Shown in pieces: positions 17,858-26,175 of a stretch of 64,000 bases of DNA. The DNA is from Pseudomonas gingeri (GTDB taxonomy: Bacteria; Pseudomonadota; Gammaproteobacteria; Pseudomonadales; Pseudomonadaceae), in assembly GCF_013386115.1 (NCBI RefSeq), contig NZ_JACAOR010000007.1:701909-765908 (forward strand), given 5' to 3'. The translations under genes and the position numbers were made by a program. The notes beneath the pieces were generated by a model, which did not search any database, was not told the DNA's origin, and saw only the letters and a program-made list of their open reading frames with translations. Each line of letters opens with the position of its first letter. The stretch's first letter is position 1.

Positions 17858-18739
17858 TCACTCCTCCTTCATTTCCTCCGCCAGCTCCAGCCAGGCGCGT
17901 GCCGCTGGCGGCAGGTGCGCACTACGGCGCCAGGCCAGGGCGATATGCCAATCGGTCTGCGGCTCATCCAGCGCAATCTGCGCGATCCCTTCATGCCGAT
18001 GCTTCTGCGCCAGCATGCGCGGCAGGAACGCCACGCCCAACCCTGCCGCCACCAGATCGACGATAAAGTCGACCTGGGCACTGCGGGCGGTGATCCGCGG
18101 CACCACGCCGCGACGCTCACAGGCGGTGAGAATGATCCGGTTGAGGGCGAATCCGGCCTCGAACAGAATGAACGGCGATGGCGCCAGCTGGGCGAAGTCC
18201 ACCGTCTTGTTCCCGGCCAGCGGATGGCTGCGAGGCATCAGGACCATCAGCGGCTCCGAGCGCACCTCCTGATATTCGAATTCCTCATCGATGGGCACCA
18301 GCAACGCCGCCAGATCGACCTCCCCCGCCTGCAGGCATTCGTTCAACTTCTTGCTGCCATGCTCGACCAGCTCGATGTCGATAGCCGGGTAACGGCTGCG
18401 ATAGGCGGCAAACATCGCGGCGAACAGGGCACCGCTGCCCACCGGCGGCAAGCCGATGCGCAACACCCCACGCTTGAGCCCGCGCAACTCGTCGAGCTCG
18501 GCGATCAGGTCGTTGCGCTCGGCCAACAGCACCAGCGCCCGGCGATAGGCGATCTCCCCGGCGGCGGTCAGCTCGCTGCGATGGCCGATACGATTGAGCA
18601 ACGGCGTACCCAGCTCATCCTCCAGGGTCTTGACCGCCTTGCTGACGGTCGACTGGGTCAACGACACCACTTCCGCTGCCTGGGAAAACCCGCCCTGACG
18701 TACCACTTCGACAAATGCGCGCAATGTCCGCAGGTTCAT
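17858..18739 (-). CDS. LysR family transcriptional regulator
   Basis: A 293-residue LysR regulator. The N-terminal winged helix-turn-helix is MNLRTLRAFVEVVRQGGFSQ then VSLTQSTVSKAVKTLEDELG (recognition helix ~residues 28-47); the effector domain starts near residue 90 (RGVLRIGLPPVGSG). It belongs by sequence to the CynR/GltC-like group, effector not evident. It is divergent from lldD with 153 nt between starts and most likely controls it, as LysR genes usually control the divergent neighbour. Confidence 0.85.
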   Translation of the reverse strand: MNLRTLRAFVEVVRQGGFSQAAEVVSLTQSTVSKAVKTLEDELGTPLLNRIGHRSELTAAGEIAYRRALVLLAERNDLIAELDELRGLKRGVLRIGLPPVGSGALFAAMFAAYRSRYPAIDIELVEHGSKKLNECLQAGEVDLAALLVPIDEEFEYQEVRSEPLMVLMPRSHPLAGNKTVDFAQLAPSPFILFEAGFALNRIILTACERRGVVPRITARSAQVDFIVDLVAAGLGVAFLPRMLAQKHRHEGIAQIALDEPQTDWHIALAWRRSAHLPPAARAWLELAEEMKEE

Positions 18740-18761
18740 GACTATTCCCTTTGCGACTTAA

Positions 18762-18772
18762 TTCAAGTTGAA
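18762..18772. promoter_or_regulatory. Candidate LysR operator between the regulator and lldD
   Basis: TTCAAGTTGAA is a perfect 11-bp palindrome 23 nt upstream of the LysR start codon, in an AT-rich part of the divergent promoter region. Its position and form suit a LysR recognition site. There is no experimental support. Confidence 0.4.
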
Positions 18773-18892
18773 AAAGTTGTTTTTATCATACACGGGTTTT
18801 CCCTACTCTGACCCCGTCGGCCACCCCGCGGCGATATCCCCCCGGATCAGCGCTCGGGCACGCCAGCCCCGTCACTCAGAGGAATTGCTCCC

Positions 18893-20038
18893 ATGATCAT
18901 TTCATCGGCCACCGACTACCGCGAAGCCGCACGCCGCAAGTTGCCCCGTTTTCTGTTCGACTACATCGACGGCGGTGCCTACGCCGAACATACCCTCAGG
19001 AAAAACGGTTCGGACCTGGCGGACGTCAGCCTGCGCCAGCGGATCCTGAAAAACGTCGACAGCCTCAGCCTGAAGACCAGCCTGTTCGACCAGCCGATGG
19101 CGATGCCCATCACCCTGAGCCCGGTGGGGCTGACCGGCATGTATGCCCGTCGTGGCGAAGTCCAGGCGGCCAAGGCGGCCGCCAGCAAGGGCATCCCCTA
19201 CTGCCTGTCGACGGTCTCCGTGTGCTCTATCGAGGAAGTCGCTTCGCAAAGCCCGCAGGCCATCTGGTTCCAGCTCTATGTGCTCAAGGACCGTGGTTTC
19301 ATGCGCAACGCCCTGGAACGGGCGCAGGCCGCCGGCGTCAAGACCCTGGTATTCACCGTGGACATGCCGACCCCCGGGGCACGTTATCGTGATGCGCATT
19401 CGGGCATGTCCGGCCCCTATGCCGCGACCCGCCGGATCCTCCAGGCGACGATGAAACCGGACTGGGCACTCAATGTCGGCGTCCTCGGACGCCCTCACGA
19501 CCTGGGCAATATCTCCCGCTACCTGGGCAAGGCCACCACCCTGGAAGACTACGTCGGCTGGCTGGGCAACAACTTCGATCCGTCCATCAGCTGGAAGGAC
19601 CTGGAATGGATCCGCGAATTCTGGAAGGGCCCGATGATCATCAAGGGCATCCTCGACCCGCAGGACGCCAAGGATGCCGTCAGCTTCGGCGCCGACGGGA
19701 TAGTGGTCTCCAACCATGGCGGCCGGCAGCTCGACGGCGTGCTCTCCACCGCCCGGGCCCTGCCACCGATTGCCCAGGCCGTGGGCAGCGACCTGAGCGT
19801 GCTGGTCGACTCGGGCATCCGCTCGGGGCTGGATGTGGTGCGGATGCTGGCCCTGGGGGCGAAAAGCGTGCTGCTCGGACGCTCGACGGTGTACGCCCTG
19901 GCGGCGGAAGGGCAACACGGCGTGGAAAACATGCTGGATATCTTCGCCCAGGAAATGCGCGTGGCCATGACCCTGACCGGCGTGACGTCGATAGACCAGA
20001 TCAACGAATCCATCCTCGCCCGCGCTCCAGCCTGTTGA
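18893..20038 (+). CDS. lldD: FMN-dependent L-lactate dehydrogenase
   Basis: LldD oxidises L-lactate to pyruvate at the inner membrane, feeding electrons to quinones. The 381-residue protein aligns from memory almost throughout with E. coli LldD: MIISSATDYREAARRKLP, FDYIDGGAYAEHTLR, VDMPTPGARYRDAHSGMSGP and NNFDPSISWKDLEWIR. The catalytic base is H275 in SNHGGRQLD. An AGAGGA site precedes the ATG. Unlike the usual lldR-lldP-lldD operon, it is next to a LysR regulator and a FUSC exporter gene and lacks a lactate permease, so this may be a second, separately controlled copy or a related 2-hydroxyacid dehydrogenase. Confidence 0.88.
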   Translation: MIISSATDYREAARRKLPRFLFDYIDGGAYAEHTLRKNGSDLADVSLRQRILKNVDSLSLKTSLFDQPMAMPITLSPVGLTGMYARRGEVQAAKAAASKGIPYCLSTVSVCSIEEVASQSPQAIWFQLYVLKDRGFMRNALERAQAAGVKTLVFTVDMPTPGARYRDAHSGMSGPYAATRRILQATMKPDWALNVGVLGRPHDLGNISRYLGKATTLEDYVGWLGNNFDPSISWKDLEWIREFWKGPMIIKGILDPQDAKDAVSFGADGIVVSNHGGRQLDGVLSTARALPPIAQAVGSDLSVLVDSGIRSGLDVVRMLALGAKSVLLGRSTVYALAAEGQHGVENMLDIFAQEMRVAMTLTGVTSIDQINESILARAPAC

Positions 20039-20045
20039 GTCCATC

Positions 20046-21134
20046 ATGCCACAGCCCATGACCTCGAAAGTGGCGGCGATCCTGCGTCGGTTGGCAGACG
20101 CAGGATCGCCCCATCGGATCCCTCTGGCCGACCTCGCCCGCGGCGGGGTCGTATGCGCGGCCCCGGCGATCCTCGCCGCGTACTGTCACAATCCACTGCT
20201 CGGCTGGTCGGCCATCGCCGCGTTCTGGACCCACATCAGCCTGCCCGGCGGGCCCCTGGGCAAGCGCTGCCGGTTCGCCCTGGTATTTGGCCTGGCGGGC
20301 GCGTTCGCTTCGGGTCTGGGTGTCTGGAGCACCGCCTGCGCGCCACTGATGATCGTCCTGGCGGCGCTGATCGGTTTCTGTGGCGCCTTCGCCAGCGTGG
20401 CGGGCAAGCGCATCGGCTTCCCGGCGTTGCTGGTTGCCACGGCCTTCGCGGTATCGACGGCCTTTGCCGGAAACAACCTCGAGCATGCCCTCGGCTATGC
20501 CCGTTACTTTCTCTCCGGCAGCCTCTGGGCAAGCGCTATCACCCTGCTGTCGTGGCGTCCCCGTGAGCAGGCGCTGGTCCCGGGCGAGCTGCCCGCAGTT
20601 CTTTCCAGCACGCTGCGACAACACTTCAACCCGGGCTCACAGGGTTTTCTGCACGGCGTGTGTGTGGCCCTGGCCACGGCGATTGCAGTGGCCACCGTGC
20701 ACTACTGTGAACTGGATCACGGCTACTGGATGATCCTGACGGTGCTGCTGATCAGCCAGCCCGGTTTTGCCGCCACCTTGAAAGTGTCTGTCGAACGGGT
20801 GGCGGGCACCTTGCTCGGCGCGTTGATCGCCATGCTGCTGGGCCATTTCGTCCACGCGCCGTTGCTGATGGCGTGGCTGATCCTGCCCATCTCGATCGGA
20901 ACGCTGGCCTGCCGCAACATCAGCTACCTGGCCTATATGCTGTTTCTGACACCGCACTTCATCCTGGTTGCCCAGTTGGGCCGACCCGACGAAGGCGAAA
21001 TCGGCCTCACCTACCTGCGCGTGTTCAACAGCCTCGCCGCCGCGCTACTGGTGATCATGATCGCCCTGGTCGCCCGACCGCTCTGGAGAAAGCCACAGTC
21101 GAGCGGAGCCGTCGGCAGGCTCGGGGACTCGTAG
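20046..21134 (+). CDS. FUSC family inner-membrane protein (aromatic acid exporter-like)
   Basis: A 362-residue protein that starts 7 nt after the lldD stop. About ten hydrophobic segments fall in two groups, residues ~30-165 and ~195-340, the duplicated layout of the FUSC/YccS group; the second half has GYWMILTVLLISQPGF and AGTLLGALIAMLLG, typical of the family. It is shorter than AaeB-type efflux proteins and has no large cytoplasmic domain. Coupling to lldD suggests export or tolerance of an organic acid related to the dehydrogenase substrate; this is inference. Confidence 0.8.
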   Translation: MPQPMTSKVAAILRRLADAGSPHRIPLADLARGGVVCAAPAILAAYCHNPLLGWSAIAAFWTHISLPGGPLGKRCRFALVFGLAGAFASGLGVWSTACAPLMIVLAALIGFCGAFASVAGKRIGFPALLVATAFAVSTAFAGNNLEHALGYARYFLSGSLWASAITLLSWRPREQALVPGELPAVLSSTLRQHFNPGSQGFLHGVCVALATAIAVATVHYCELDHGYWMILTVLLISQPGFAATLKVSVERVAGTLLGALIAMLLGHFVHAPLLMAWLILPISIGTLACRNISYLAYMLFLTPHFILVAQLGRPDEGEIGLTYLRVFNSLAAALLVIMIALVARPLWRKPQSSGAVGRLGDS

Positions 21135-21142
21135 TCAGCCCT

Positions 21143-21604
21143 TCAGCCCTTGAGCGCCTTCAGCCGCTCCAGCACACCGGCCGCGGTCTGCTCGCCCATC
21201 AGTTGCTCGCGGACCTTGCCCTTGTCGTCGATGATGTAGGTCACCGGCAAGGCCTCGCTGCGTGGCAGGTCGAAGAAATCCGCCGGATCCTGTGCAAGTA
21301 CGGTGAACCTGATCCCCAGCGCCTCGCTGGCCTTGACCAGGTCATCGCCCTGCAAGCCATCGAAATTCACCCCGAACACCCCCACCGACTGGCCCTTGAG
21401 CTGTTCGGACAAGGCATTCAACTCGGGAATTTCAGTGCGGCACGGACCGCACCATTCAGCCCAGTAGTTGACCACTTTCCACTGTTTGTCCAGCCGCTCG
21501 GACGCGACCTTCTGGCCGTGCTGGTCAACCCCGTAATCGTTGCCGCAGCCGCTCAGCAGCAGCGCGCCCATCATCGCCAATGCGGCGGCCAATCGCCTCG
21601 CCAT
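21143..21604 (-). CDS. TlpA-like thiol-disulfide oxidoreductase, lipoprotein
   Basis: A thioredoxin-fold protein anchored by a lipid. I start it at the ATG at 21604 because GGGGGA lies 8-9 nt upstream; an ATG three codons earlier sits on top of that site. Of 153 residues, 1-20 are a lipoprotein signal (LLLSGC, Cys20). The active site is WAEWCGPCR (C52, C55), and VTYIIDDKGKV contains the cis-Pro-type loop (ALPVTY). It is likely to reduce or shuffle disulfides in the periplasm. It is convergent with the FUSC gene and divergent from arsC. Confidence 0.9.
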   Translation of the reverse strand: MARRLAAALAMMGALLLSGCGNDYGVDQHGQKVASERLDKQWKVVNYWAEWCGPCRTEIPELNALSEQLKGQSVGVFGVNFDGLQGDDLVKASEALGIRFTVLAQDPADFFDLPRSEALPVTYIIDDKGKVREQLMGEQTAAGVLERLKALKG

Positions 21605-21719
21605 GTGCACCATCCCCCGTCAATTGAGTCATCGACTGCGACCATTTACCTCGTACGGTTCAGGAGCGCTCGCCAGGCAGGTAGAATACCCGCCACCTTA
21701 CGCAAGATGCGACCCGCAC

Positions 21720-22073
21720 ATGACCGATCTGACGCTTTATCACAACCCGCGCTGCTCGAAATCCCGCGGTGCGCTGGAACTGCTCGAAGCCCGTGGCCTG
21801 GCCCCGACCGTGGTGCGCTACCTGGAAACCCCGCTCGACGCTACCCAATTGCGCGCCTTGCTCGACAAGCTCGGCCTCAGCGCCCGGCAACTGCTGCGCA
21901 GCGGCGAAGACGAATACAAGAGCCTGAACCTGGCCGACGACCAGCTCGGTGAAGCACAACTGATCGCCGCCATCGCCGCCCACCCGAAACTCATGGAGCG
22001 ACCGATCCTGGTGGCCGGGGACAAGGCCATCATCGGCCGTCCGCCGGAAAAAGTGCTGGAGATCCTGCCGTGA
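21720..22073 (+). CDS. arsC: Arsenate reductase (glutaredoxin-dependent), ArsC/Spx family
   Basis: A 117-residue protein beginning at the ATG at 21720. It has the ArsC signature YHNPRCSKSRGALE with catalytic Cys12, and the C-terminal ERPILVAGDKAIIGRPPE typical of the family. It reduces arsenate to arsenite with glutathione/glutaredoxin. No other ars genes are adjacent; instead wrbA follows with a 4-base overlap, so this is the housekeeping Pseudomonas copy rather than a resistance operon. Confidence 0.93.
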   Translation: MTDLTLYHNPRCSKSRGALELLEARGLAPTVVRYLETPLDATQLRALLDKLGLSARQLLRSGEDEYKSLNLADDQLGEAQLIAAIAAHPKLMERPILVAGDKAIIGRPPEKVLEILP

Positions 22074-22675
22074 GCGAACCGTACGTACTGGTGCTGTTCT
22101 ACAGCCGCAACGGTTCCACCCGCGAAATGGCCCGCCAGATTGCCCGGGGTGTCGAGCAGGCCGGCATGGAGGCGCGCCTGCGCACCGTGCCGGCGATCTC
22201 CAGCGAATGCGAGGCCGTGGCCCCGGCCATTCCCGACGAAGGCGCGCTGTATGCCAGCCTCGACGACCTGAAGCACTGTTCGGCCCTGGCCCTCGGCAGC
22301 CCGACCCGCTTCGGCAACATGGCCGCGCCGTTGAAGTACTTTATCGACGGCACCAGCAACCTCTGGCTGACCGGCGCCCTGGTGGGCAAGCCGGGTGCGG
22401 TCTTCACCTCGACCTCCAGCCTGCACGGCGGTCAGGAAAGCACCCTGCTGTCGATGCTGCTGCCCTTGCTGCACCACGGCATGCTGGTCACCGGCCTGCC
22501 CTACAGCGAATCGGCCCTGCTCGACACCCGCGGTGGCGGCACGCCCTACGGCGCCAGCCATCACACCGGCAGCGACGGCAAGCGCGCCCTGGACGAACAC
22601 GAGATCGCCCTGTGCCGCGCCCTCGGCCTGCGCCTGGCGAACACCGCGCTGAAACTGGAGAACGGCCGTGGCTAG
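22070..22675 (+). CDS. wrbA: NAD(P)H:quinone oxidoreductase WrbA
   Basis: WrbA is a flavodoxin-like FMN enzyme that reduces quinones by two electrons, avoiding semiquinone radicals. The 201-residue protein uses a GTG start that overlaps the arsC stop by 4 nt. FMN-binding elements are LFYSRNGSTREMA (phosphate loop, ~residues 7-19), GSPTRFGNMAAPLK and TSTSSLHGGQEST. The arsC-wrbA-DUF2069 order is conserved in pseudomonads. Confidence 0.93.
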   Translation: MSEPYVLVLFYSRNGSTREMARQIARGVEQAGMEARLRTVPAISSECEAVAPAIPDEGALYASLDDLKHCSALALGSPTRFGNMAAPLKYFIDGTSNLWLTGALVGKPGAVFTSTSSLHGGQESTLLSMLLPLLHHGMLVTGLPYSESALLDTRGGGTPYGASHHTGSDGKRALDEHEIALCRALGLRLANTALKLENGRG

Positions 22676-23093
22676 GAAGCCCAAGGTTCTACCCAGCCAG
22701 GACTGGCTGGAGCCACGGGTAAGTCTCGGCCGGGTGCTGGCCCTGGTGTGCTTTCTCGGGCTGATCGGCCTGCTTTGCGTGTATTACCTGATGTTTGCCG
22801 ACCTGCACGGCGCCCGACCGTGGGTGATCCTGCTGGTCGAACTGGTGCCCTTGTTGCCGCTGCTGCCGGGGATGTTGCTGGGCAGCGCGCGGGGCCATTC
22901 GTTCACCTGCTATGTGGTGAACCTGTATTTCCTCAAGGGCGCGCTGGCGGCCTTCGACCCCAACCGGCAACTGTTCGGGGTACTGGAAATGGGCGCGAGC
23001 CTGGCGGTGTTCTGCAGCGCCATGCTGTATGTGCGCTGGCGTCATCAACTGGACCGGCGACTGGCGGGAGAAGGCCAGGCCCAACCGGCCTGA
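22668..23093 (+). CDS. DUF2069 domain-containing small membrane protein
   Basis: A 141-residue protein with a GTG start overlapping wrbA by 8 nt. Four hydrophobic segments are visible, at roughly residues 21-42, 50-68, 79-95 and 101-121, with a Lys/Arg-rich N-terminus facing the cytoplasm. The stretch LVELVPLLPLLPGMLLGSARGH matches DUF2069. Function is unknown. Confidence 0.85.
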   Translation: MARKPKVLPSQDWLEPRVSLGRVLALVCFLGLIGLLCVYYLMFADLHGARPWVILLVELVPLLPLLPGMLLGSARGHSFTCYVVNLYFLKGALAAFDPNRQLFGVLEMGASLAVFCSAMLYVRWRHQLDRRLAGEGQAQPA

Positions 23094-23124
23094 CCCCACC
23101 TGCAGGTTGTGACTGGCAGCCCCC

Positions 23125-23267
23125 GTGGGAGCCGGCTTGTCGGCGATGGCATTGACGCGGGGTGTCTGCTGGAACGCGGTGCCTGCATCGCCAGCAAGCC
23201 GGCTCCTACAAGGTCTGCGGGTACGACCGACAGCCCCATTGTGAAGACCGGCTTGCCAGCGAAAAGG
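23125..23267. repeat. REPIN plus an extra REP half-site
   Basis: GTGGGAGCCGGCTTGTCGGC at 23125 and its inverted counterpart ending at 23211 (GCCAGCAAGCCGGCTCCTAC) make a REPIN; a further REP core, ACCGGCTTGCCAGCGA, is at 23247. They fill the 191-nt gap between the DUF2069 gene and the converging oxidoreductase. Confidence 0.75.
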
Positions 23268-23284
23268 CCCTGGTCCTGCGACGA

Positions 23285-23899
23285 TCAGTAGCCGACCGCG
23301 AACCGCTGGCGCGAGTGAGCAGGCTGTTCGACCTCATCCAGCAGGGCAATCGCATAGTCGGCGAAGGTGATCCAGCTGCGGCCTTCGGCGCTCACCAGCA
23401 GGTCATCCTTGCCCAGGCGGAATTTGCCGGTGCGCTCGCCTTCGACGAACTCCGCCGAAGGCGACAGGAAGCTCCAGTCCAGCTCCTTTTCCTGACGCAG
23501 GCTTTCGAGGAAGGCCGCCCCGGCACTGGCCTCGGCCTTGTATTCCGCCGGGAAACCCCGACTGTCGATCACCCGCCCGCCACCGGGCAGCAACAACGAG
23601 CCGGCCCCACCGACCACCAGCAGGCGCTTGACTCCGGCCTTCTTCACCGGACCGATCACCGCTGCGGCCGGCAGGGTGGCGAAATGCGCGGCGCTGATCA
23701 CCACATCGTGACCGGCCACGGCTGCTTCCAGCGCAGCCGCATCGAGGGCATCGACCGCCTTGCTGACGACACCGGGGCGTGCCTCGATCTTCGCCGGATT
23801 GCGGGCGATGGCGGTGACGCTGTGGCCGCGACGCAGGGCTTCTTCCAGCAACTGGCTACCGGCACGACCGGTGGCACCAATGATTGCAATCTTGCTCAT
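23285..23899 (-). CDS. NAD(P)-binding oxidoreductase, atypical SDR (YwnB/BVR-B-like)
   Basis: A 204-residue protein. I start it at the ATG at 23899 (MSKIAIIGATGRAGSQL), preceded by GGAGAG; the open frame extends four codons. The Rossmann motif GATGRAG at residues 8-14 is the atypical SDR NAD(P)-binding type, and there is no canonical YxxxK catalytic pair in the usual place, as in NmrA/YwnB-like proteins. Its substrate is unknown. It lies 48 nt downstream of the MBL-fold gene on the same strand and is probably in its operon. Confidence 0.82.
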   Translation of the reverse strand: MSKIAIIGATGRAGSQLLEEALRRGHSVTAIARNPAKIEARPGVVSKAVDALDAAALEAAVAGHDVVISAAHFATLPAAAVIGPVKKAGVKRLLVVGGAGSLLLPGGGRVIDSRGFPAEYKAEASAGAAFLESLRQEKELDWSFLSPSAEFVEGERTGKFRLGKDDLLVSAEGRSWITFADYAIALLDEVEQPAHSRQRFAVGY

Positions 23900-23947
23900 G
23901 ACGCTCTCCAAGTGGATTGTTGACGATCAATCAGGCGGTGAACGGAC

Positions 23948-24844
23948 TCACCATTTCATTTCGCCCTTGGCGACCTTGGCGCTGAGTTCCAGGGAGGACT
24001 CCTCGCCCAGGTCCGGGTAACGCTGTTTCATGGCGGCGATCAGCTGTGCGGAATCCCTGGCCTTGGCGGTCTCTTCGTCGAAGGCCTTGATGTAGTCCGC
24101 CGTGAACTGCGCCGCCGCCACGGAATGCGCGGCATCGCCGAGGTAATGGCCCGGCACCAGGATCTGCGGTTGCAGTGCCTGGATACGTTGCAGCGTAGCC
24201 AGCCAATCCTTGTGGGACTGGGCGGACTGGGTGTCGGCCATCCACACATGGATATTGCCTGCGACCACCACGCCGCCCACCACCGCCTTGAGCGACGGGA
24301 TCCAGACAAAGCTGCGATCCGGCTGCGCGCCATCCAGGCCGATAATGTCCAGCTCGCGTCCCTCAAGGATCAGTCGATGGCCCTTGAGCACCTGCGGCAC
24401 GACGGTCCGGGCGGGAACATCGGCACCCATTTTCGGGCCCCAGAACGCCAGCTTGCCCTCGACGGTGGCCCTGATATGCGCCACGGTCGGTGCCGAGGCC
24501 AGTACCTTGGCCTTGGGGAACGCGCGGGTGAGGGTGTCCAGGCCGAAGTAGTAGTCCGGGTCACCGTGACTGATATAGATGGTGGTCAGTTGCTTGCCGC
24601 TGGCCCGGATCTTTTCCACCACCTGCTCGGCCTGGGACTTGCCGAACTGGGCATCCACCAGGATCGCCTCCTTCTCGCCACTGACCAGCACCGAAGTCAC
24701 CGGAAAAATCGCCGCCGTTCCCGGGTTGTAGACGTCCAGGGTCAGGGCCGGCTGGGCCGCCGCCTGGCCGGCAAAACCGAGGGCCGCAACGCCAAGGGTC
24801 GCGCCAGCGAGCAAGAGGCGACGAAATGAAGAGAGTCCGATCAT
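23948..24844 (-). CDS. Exported MBL-fold hydrolase-like protein with altered metal motif
   Basis: A 298-residue protein with a signal peptide (cleavage near residue 30, GFAGQAAA-Q), so periplasmic. The metallo-beta-lactamase fold is indicated by VLVSGEKEAILVDAQFG and by IYISHGDPDYYFGLD at the place of motif HxHxDH. Here the second His is Asp and the last is Tyr, so the usual dinuclear zinc site is incomplete. GNIHVW and VPGHYLGD supply other His residues. It is divergent from a LysR gene, its probable regulator, and leads into the SDR gene. Confidence 0.8.
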   Translation of the reverse strand: MIGLSSFRRLLLAGATLGVAALGFAGQAAAQPALTLDVYNPGTAAIFPVTSVLVSGEKEAILVDAQFGKSQAEQVVEKIRASGKQLTTIYISHGDPDYYFGLDTLTRAFPKAKVLASAPTVAHIRATVEGKLAFWGPKMGADVPARTVVPQVLKGHRLILEGRELDIIGLDGAQPDRSFVWIPSLKAVVGGVVVAGNIHVWMADTQSAQSHKDWLATLQRIQALQPQILVPGHYLGDAAHSVAAAQFTADYIKAFDEETAKARDSAQLIAAMKQRYPDLGEESSLELSAKVAKGEMKW

Positions 24845-24893
24845 GTACAGCTCCAGGGTCTGTTTGCCGTGATTGGCAGTGAACAGAGCTTAG

Positions 24894-24954
24894 TTGCCCG
24901 ATCCGATACAAAAAATGCGATGCTGGGACATAGTTTGTTTCTGAAATCGGGCAA
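24894..24954. promoter_or_regulatory. Divergent promoter region with a widely spaced inverted repeat
   Basis: TTGCCCGAT (24894-24902) and ATCGGGCAA (24946-24954) are exact inverted copies 43 nt apart, spanning the AT-rich middle between the MBL gene and the LysR gene. The right copy overlaps the LysR ribosome-binding zone. They could be paired half-sites for the LysR protein. Confidence 0.45.
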
Positions 24955-24957
24955 ATC

Positions 24958-25863
24958 ATGGATCGTCTTACAGCAATGCGGGTGTTCGTGACGGTGGTGG
25001 ACCTGGGCAGCCAATCGGCGGCGGCCGACCACCTGGAGCTGTCGCGACCGGTGGTGTCGCGTTATCTGGCGGAACTGGAAGACTGGGTCGGCGCGCGCCT
25101 GATGCACCGCACCACGCGCAAGCTGAGCCTGACCGCGGCGGGCAGCGAAACCCTGCCGCGTTGCCGGCAGTTGCTGGAGTTGTCCGGCGACCTGCAGGCC
25201 GCCGTCAGCACCCCGGACGAAGCACCGCGAGGCCTGCTGCGGATCAGCGTCAGCACCTCCTTCGGCCAGGCCCAGTTGGCCGATGCCATGGCGGAGTACG
25301 TCCGGCGCTTCCCCGGCGTCAGCATCGACCTGCAGATGCTCGACCGCACCGTGAACCTGGTGGACGAACGCATCGACCTGGCGATCCGCACCAGCAACGA
25401 CCTCGACCCGAACCTGATCGCCCGGCGGCTGACGGTCTGTCGCTCGGTGATCTGCGCGTCACCGGCCTACCTGCGCGAACACCCGGCGCCGCGGCGGGTC
25501 GAGGAACTGAGCCAGCACAACTGCCTGACGCACTCCTACTTCGGCAAGAGCCTCTGGCATTTCGAGCAGGATGGCGAACAGGTTTCGGTGCCGGTCCAGG
25601 GCAATATCAGTGCGAACGAAGCCAGCACCCTGCTGCGCGCGGTCATGGCCGGGGCCGGTATCTCGATGCTGCCCACCTACCAGGCCGGGGTGCATATCCA
25701 CCGCGGCGAACTGGTGCGCCTGCTGCCCCACGCCGAACCTCGGCTGATGAACATCTATGCGGTCTACGCCTCGCGCAAGCACATGCCGGCGACCTTGCGC
25801 AGCATGCTGGACTTCCTGGTGCAGCGTTTTCCCGAGACGCCGGCCTGGGACAGGGGCCTCTGA
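24958..25863 (+). CDS. LysR family transcriptional regulator
   Basis: A 301-residue regulator: N-terminal helix-turn-helix (MDRLTAMRVFVTVVDLGSQSAAADHL, LSRPVVSRYLAELEDWVG), effector domain from ~residue 90 (RGLLRISVSTSFGQAQLADAM). The group matches the CrgA/AaeR-like LysR proteins found next to oxidoreductase genes. Divergent from the MBL-fold gene with 113 nt between, so it probably controls MBL-SDR expression. No effector can be named. Confidence 0.88.
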   Translation: MDRLTAMRVFVTVVDLGSQSAAADHLELSRPVVSRYLAELEDWVGARLMHRTTRKLSLTAAGSETLPRCRQLLELSGDLQAAVSTPDEAPRGLLRISVSTSFGQAQLADAMAEYVRRFPGVSIDLQMLDRTVNLVDERIDLAIRTSNDLDPNLIARRLTVCRSVICASPAYLREHPAPRRVEELSQHNCLTHSYFGKSLWHFEQDGEQVSVPVQGNISANEASTLLRAVMAGAGISMLPTYQAGVHIHRGELVRLLPHAEPRLMNIYAVYASRKHMPATLRSMLDFLVQRFPETPAWDRGL

Positions 25864-25998
25864 CTTCATGGATCGCTACGGGGCGCGGCGCGTCCACGCT
25901 GGTGGCGCTCGAAAAGCTGGCAAGTCGGCGCAACTGACCTAATCTTCAACTCAGTACCTTCTAGCGAACCCGGTTCGACTGAGTCAGAGGTCAGCACC

Positions 25999-26175
25999 AT
26001 GAATATCCTCAAAACAAGAAAATGTGCCGCCGTTCTTGCTGTCTGCGCCGTTGTCGCGCTGTATGCCACCGCCGCCTGGCGGGTCGAGCAGCTCAGGCAG
26101 ACACCGCGCAACCTCTCCACCTGCAACCTTGAGCATTGCGTGCCGCACACGGCCAGCCTGAGCGCGCTACGTTAG
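25999..26175 (+). CDS. Predicted 58-aa single-pass membrane or exported peptide
   Basis: ATG at 25999, stop TAG at 26173-26175. The protein begins MNILKTRKCAAVLAVCAVVALYATAAW: a positively charged N-terminus, then a 19-residue hydrophobic segment, then a short polar tail with two Cys in STCNLEHC. A GAGG site lies ~9 nt upstream. It is too short for homology, but the topology and the Cys pair look protein-like. It overlaps the end of the converging pobR by 9 nt. Treat as probable only. Confidence 0.45.
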   Translation: MNILKTRKCAAVLAVCAVVALYATAAWRVEQLRQTPRNLSTCNLEHCVPHTASLSALR

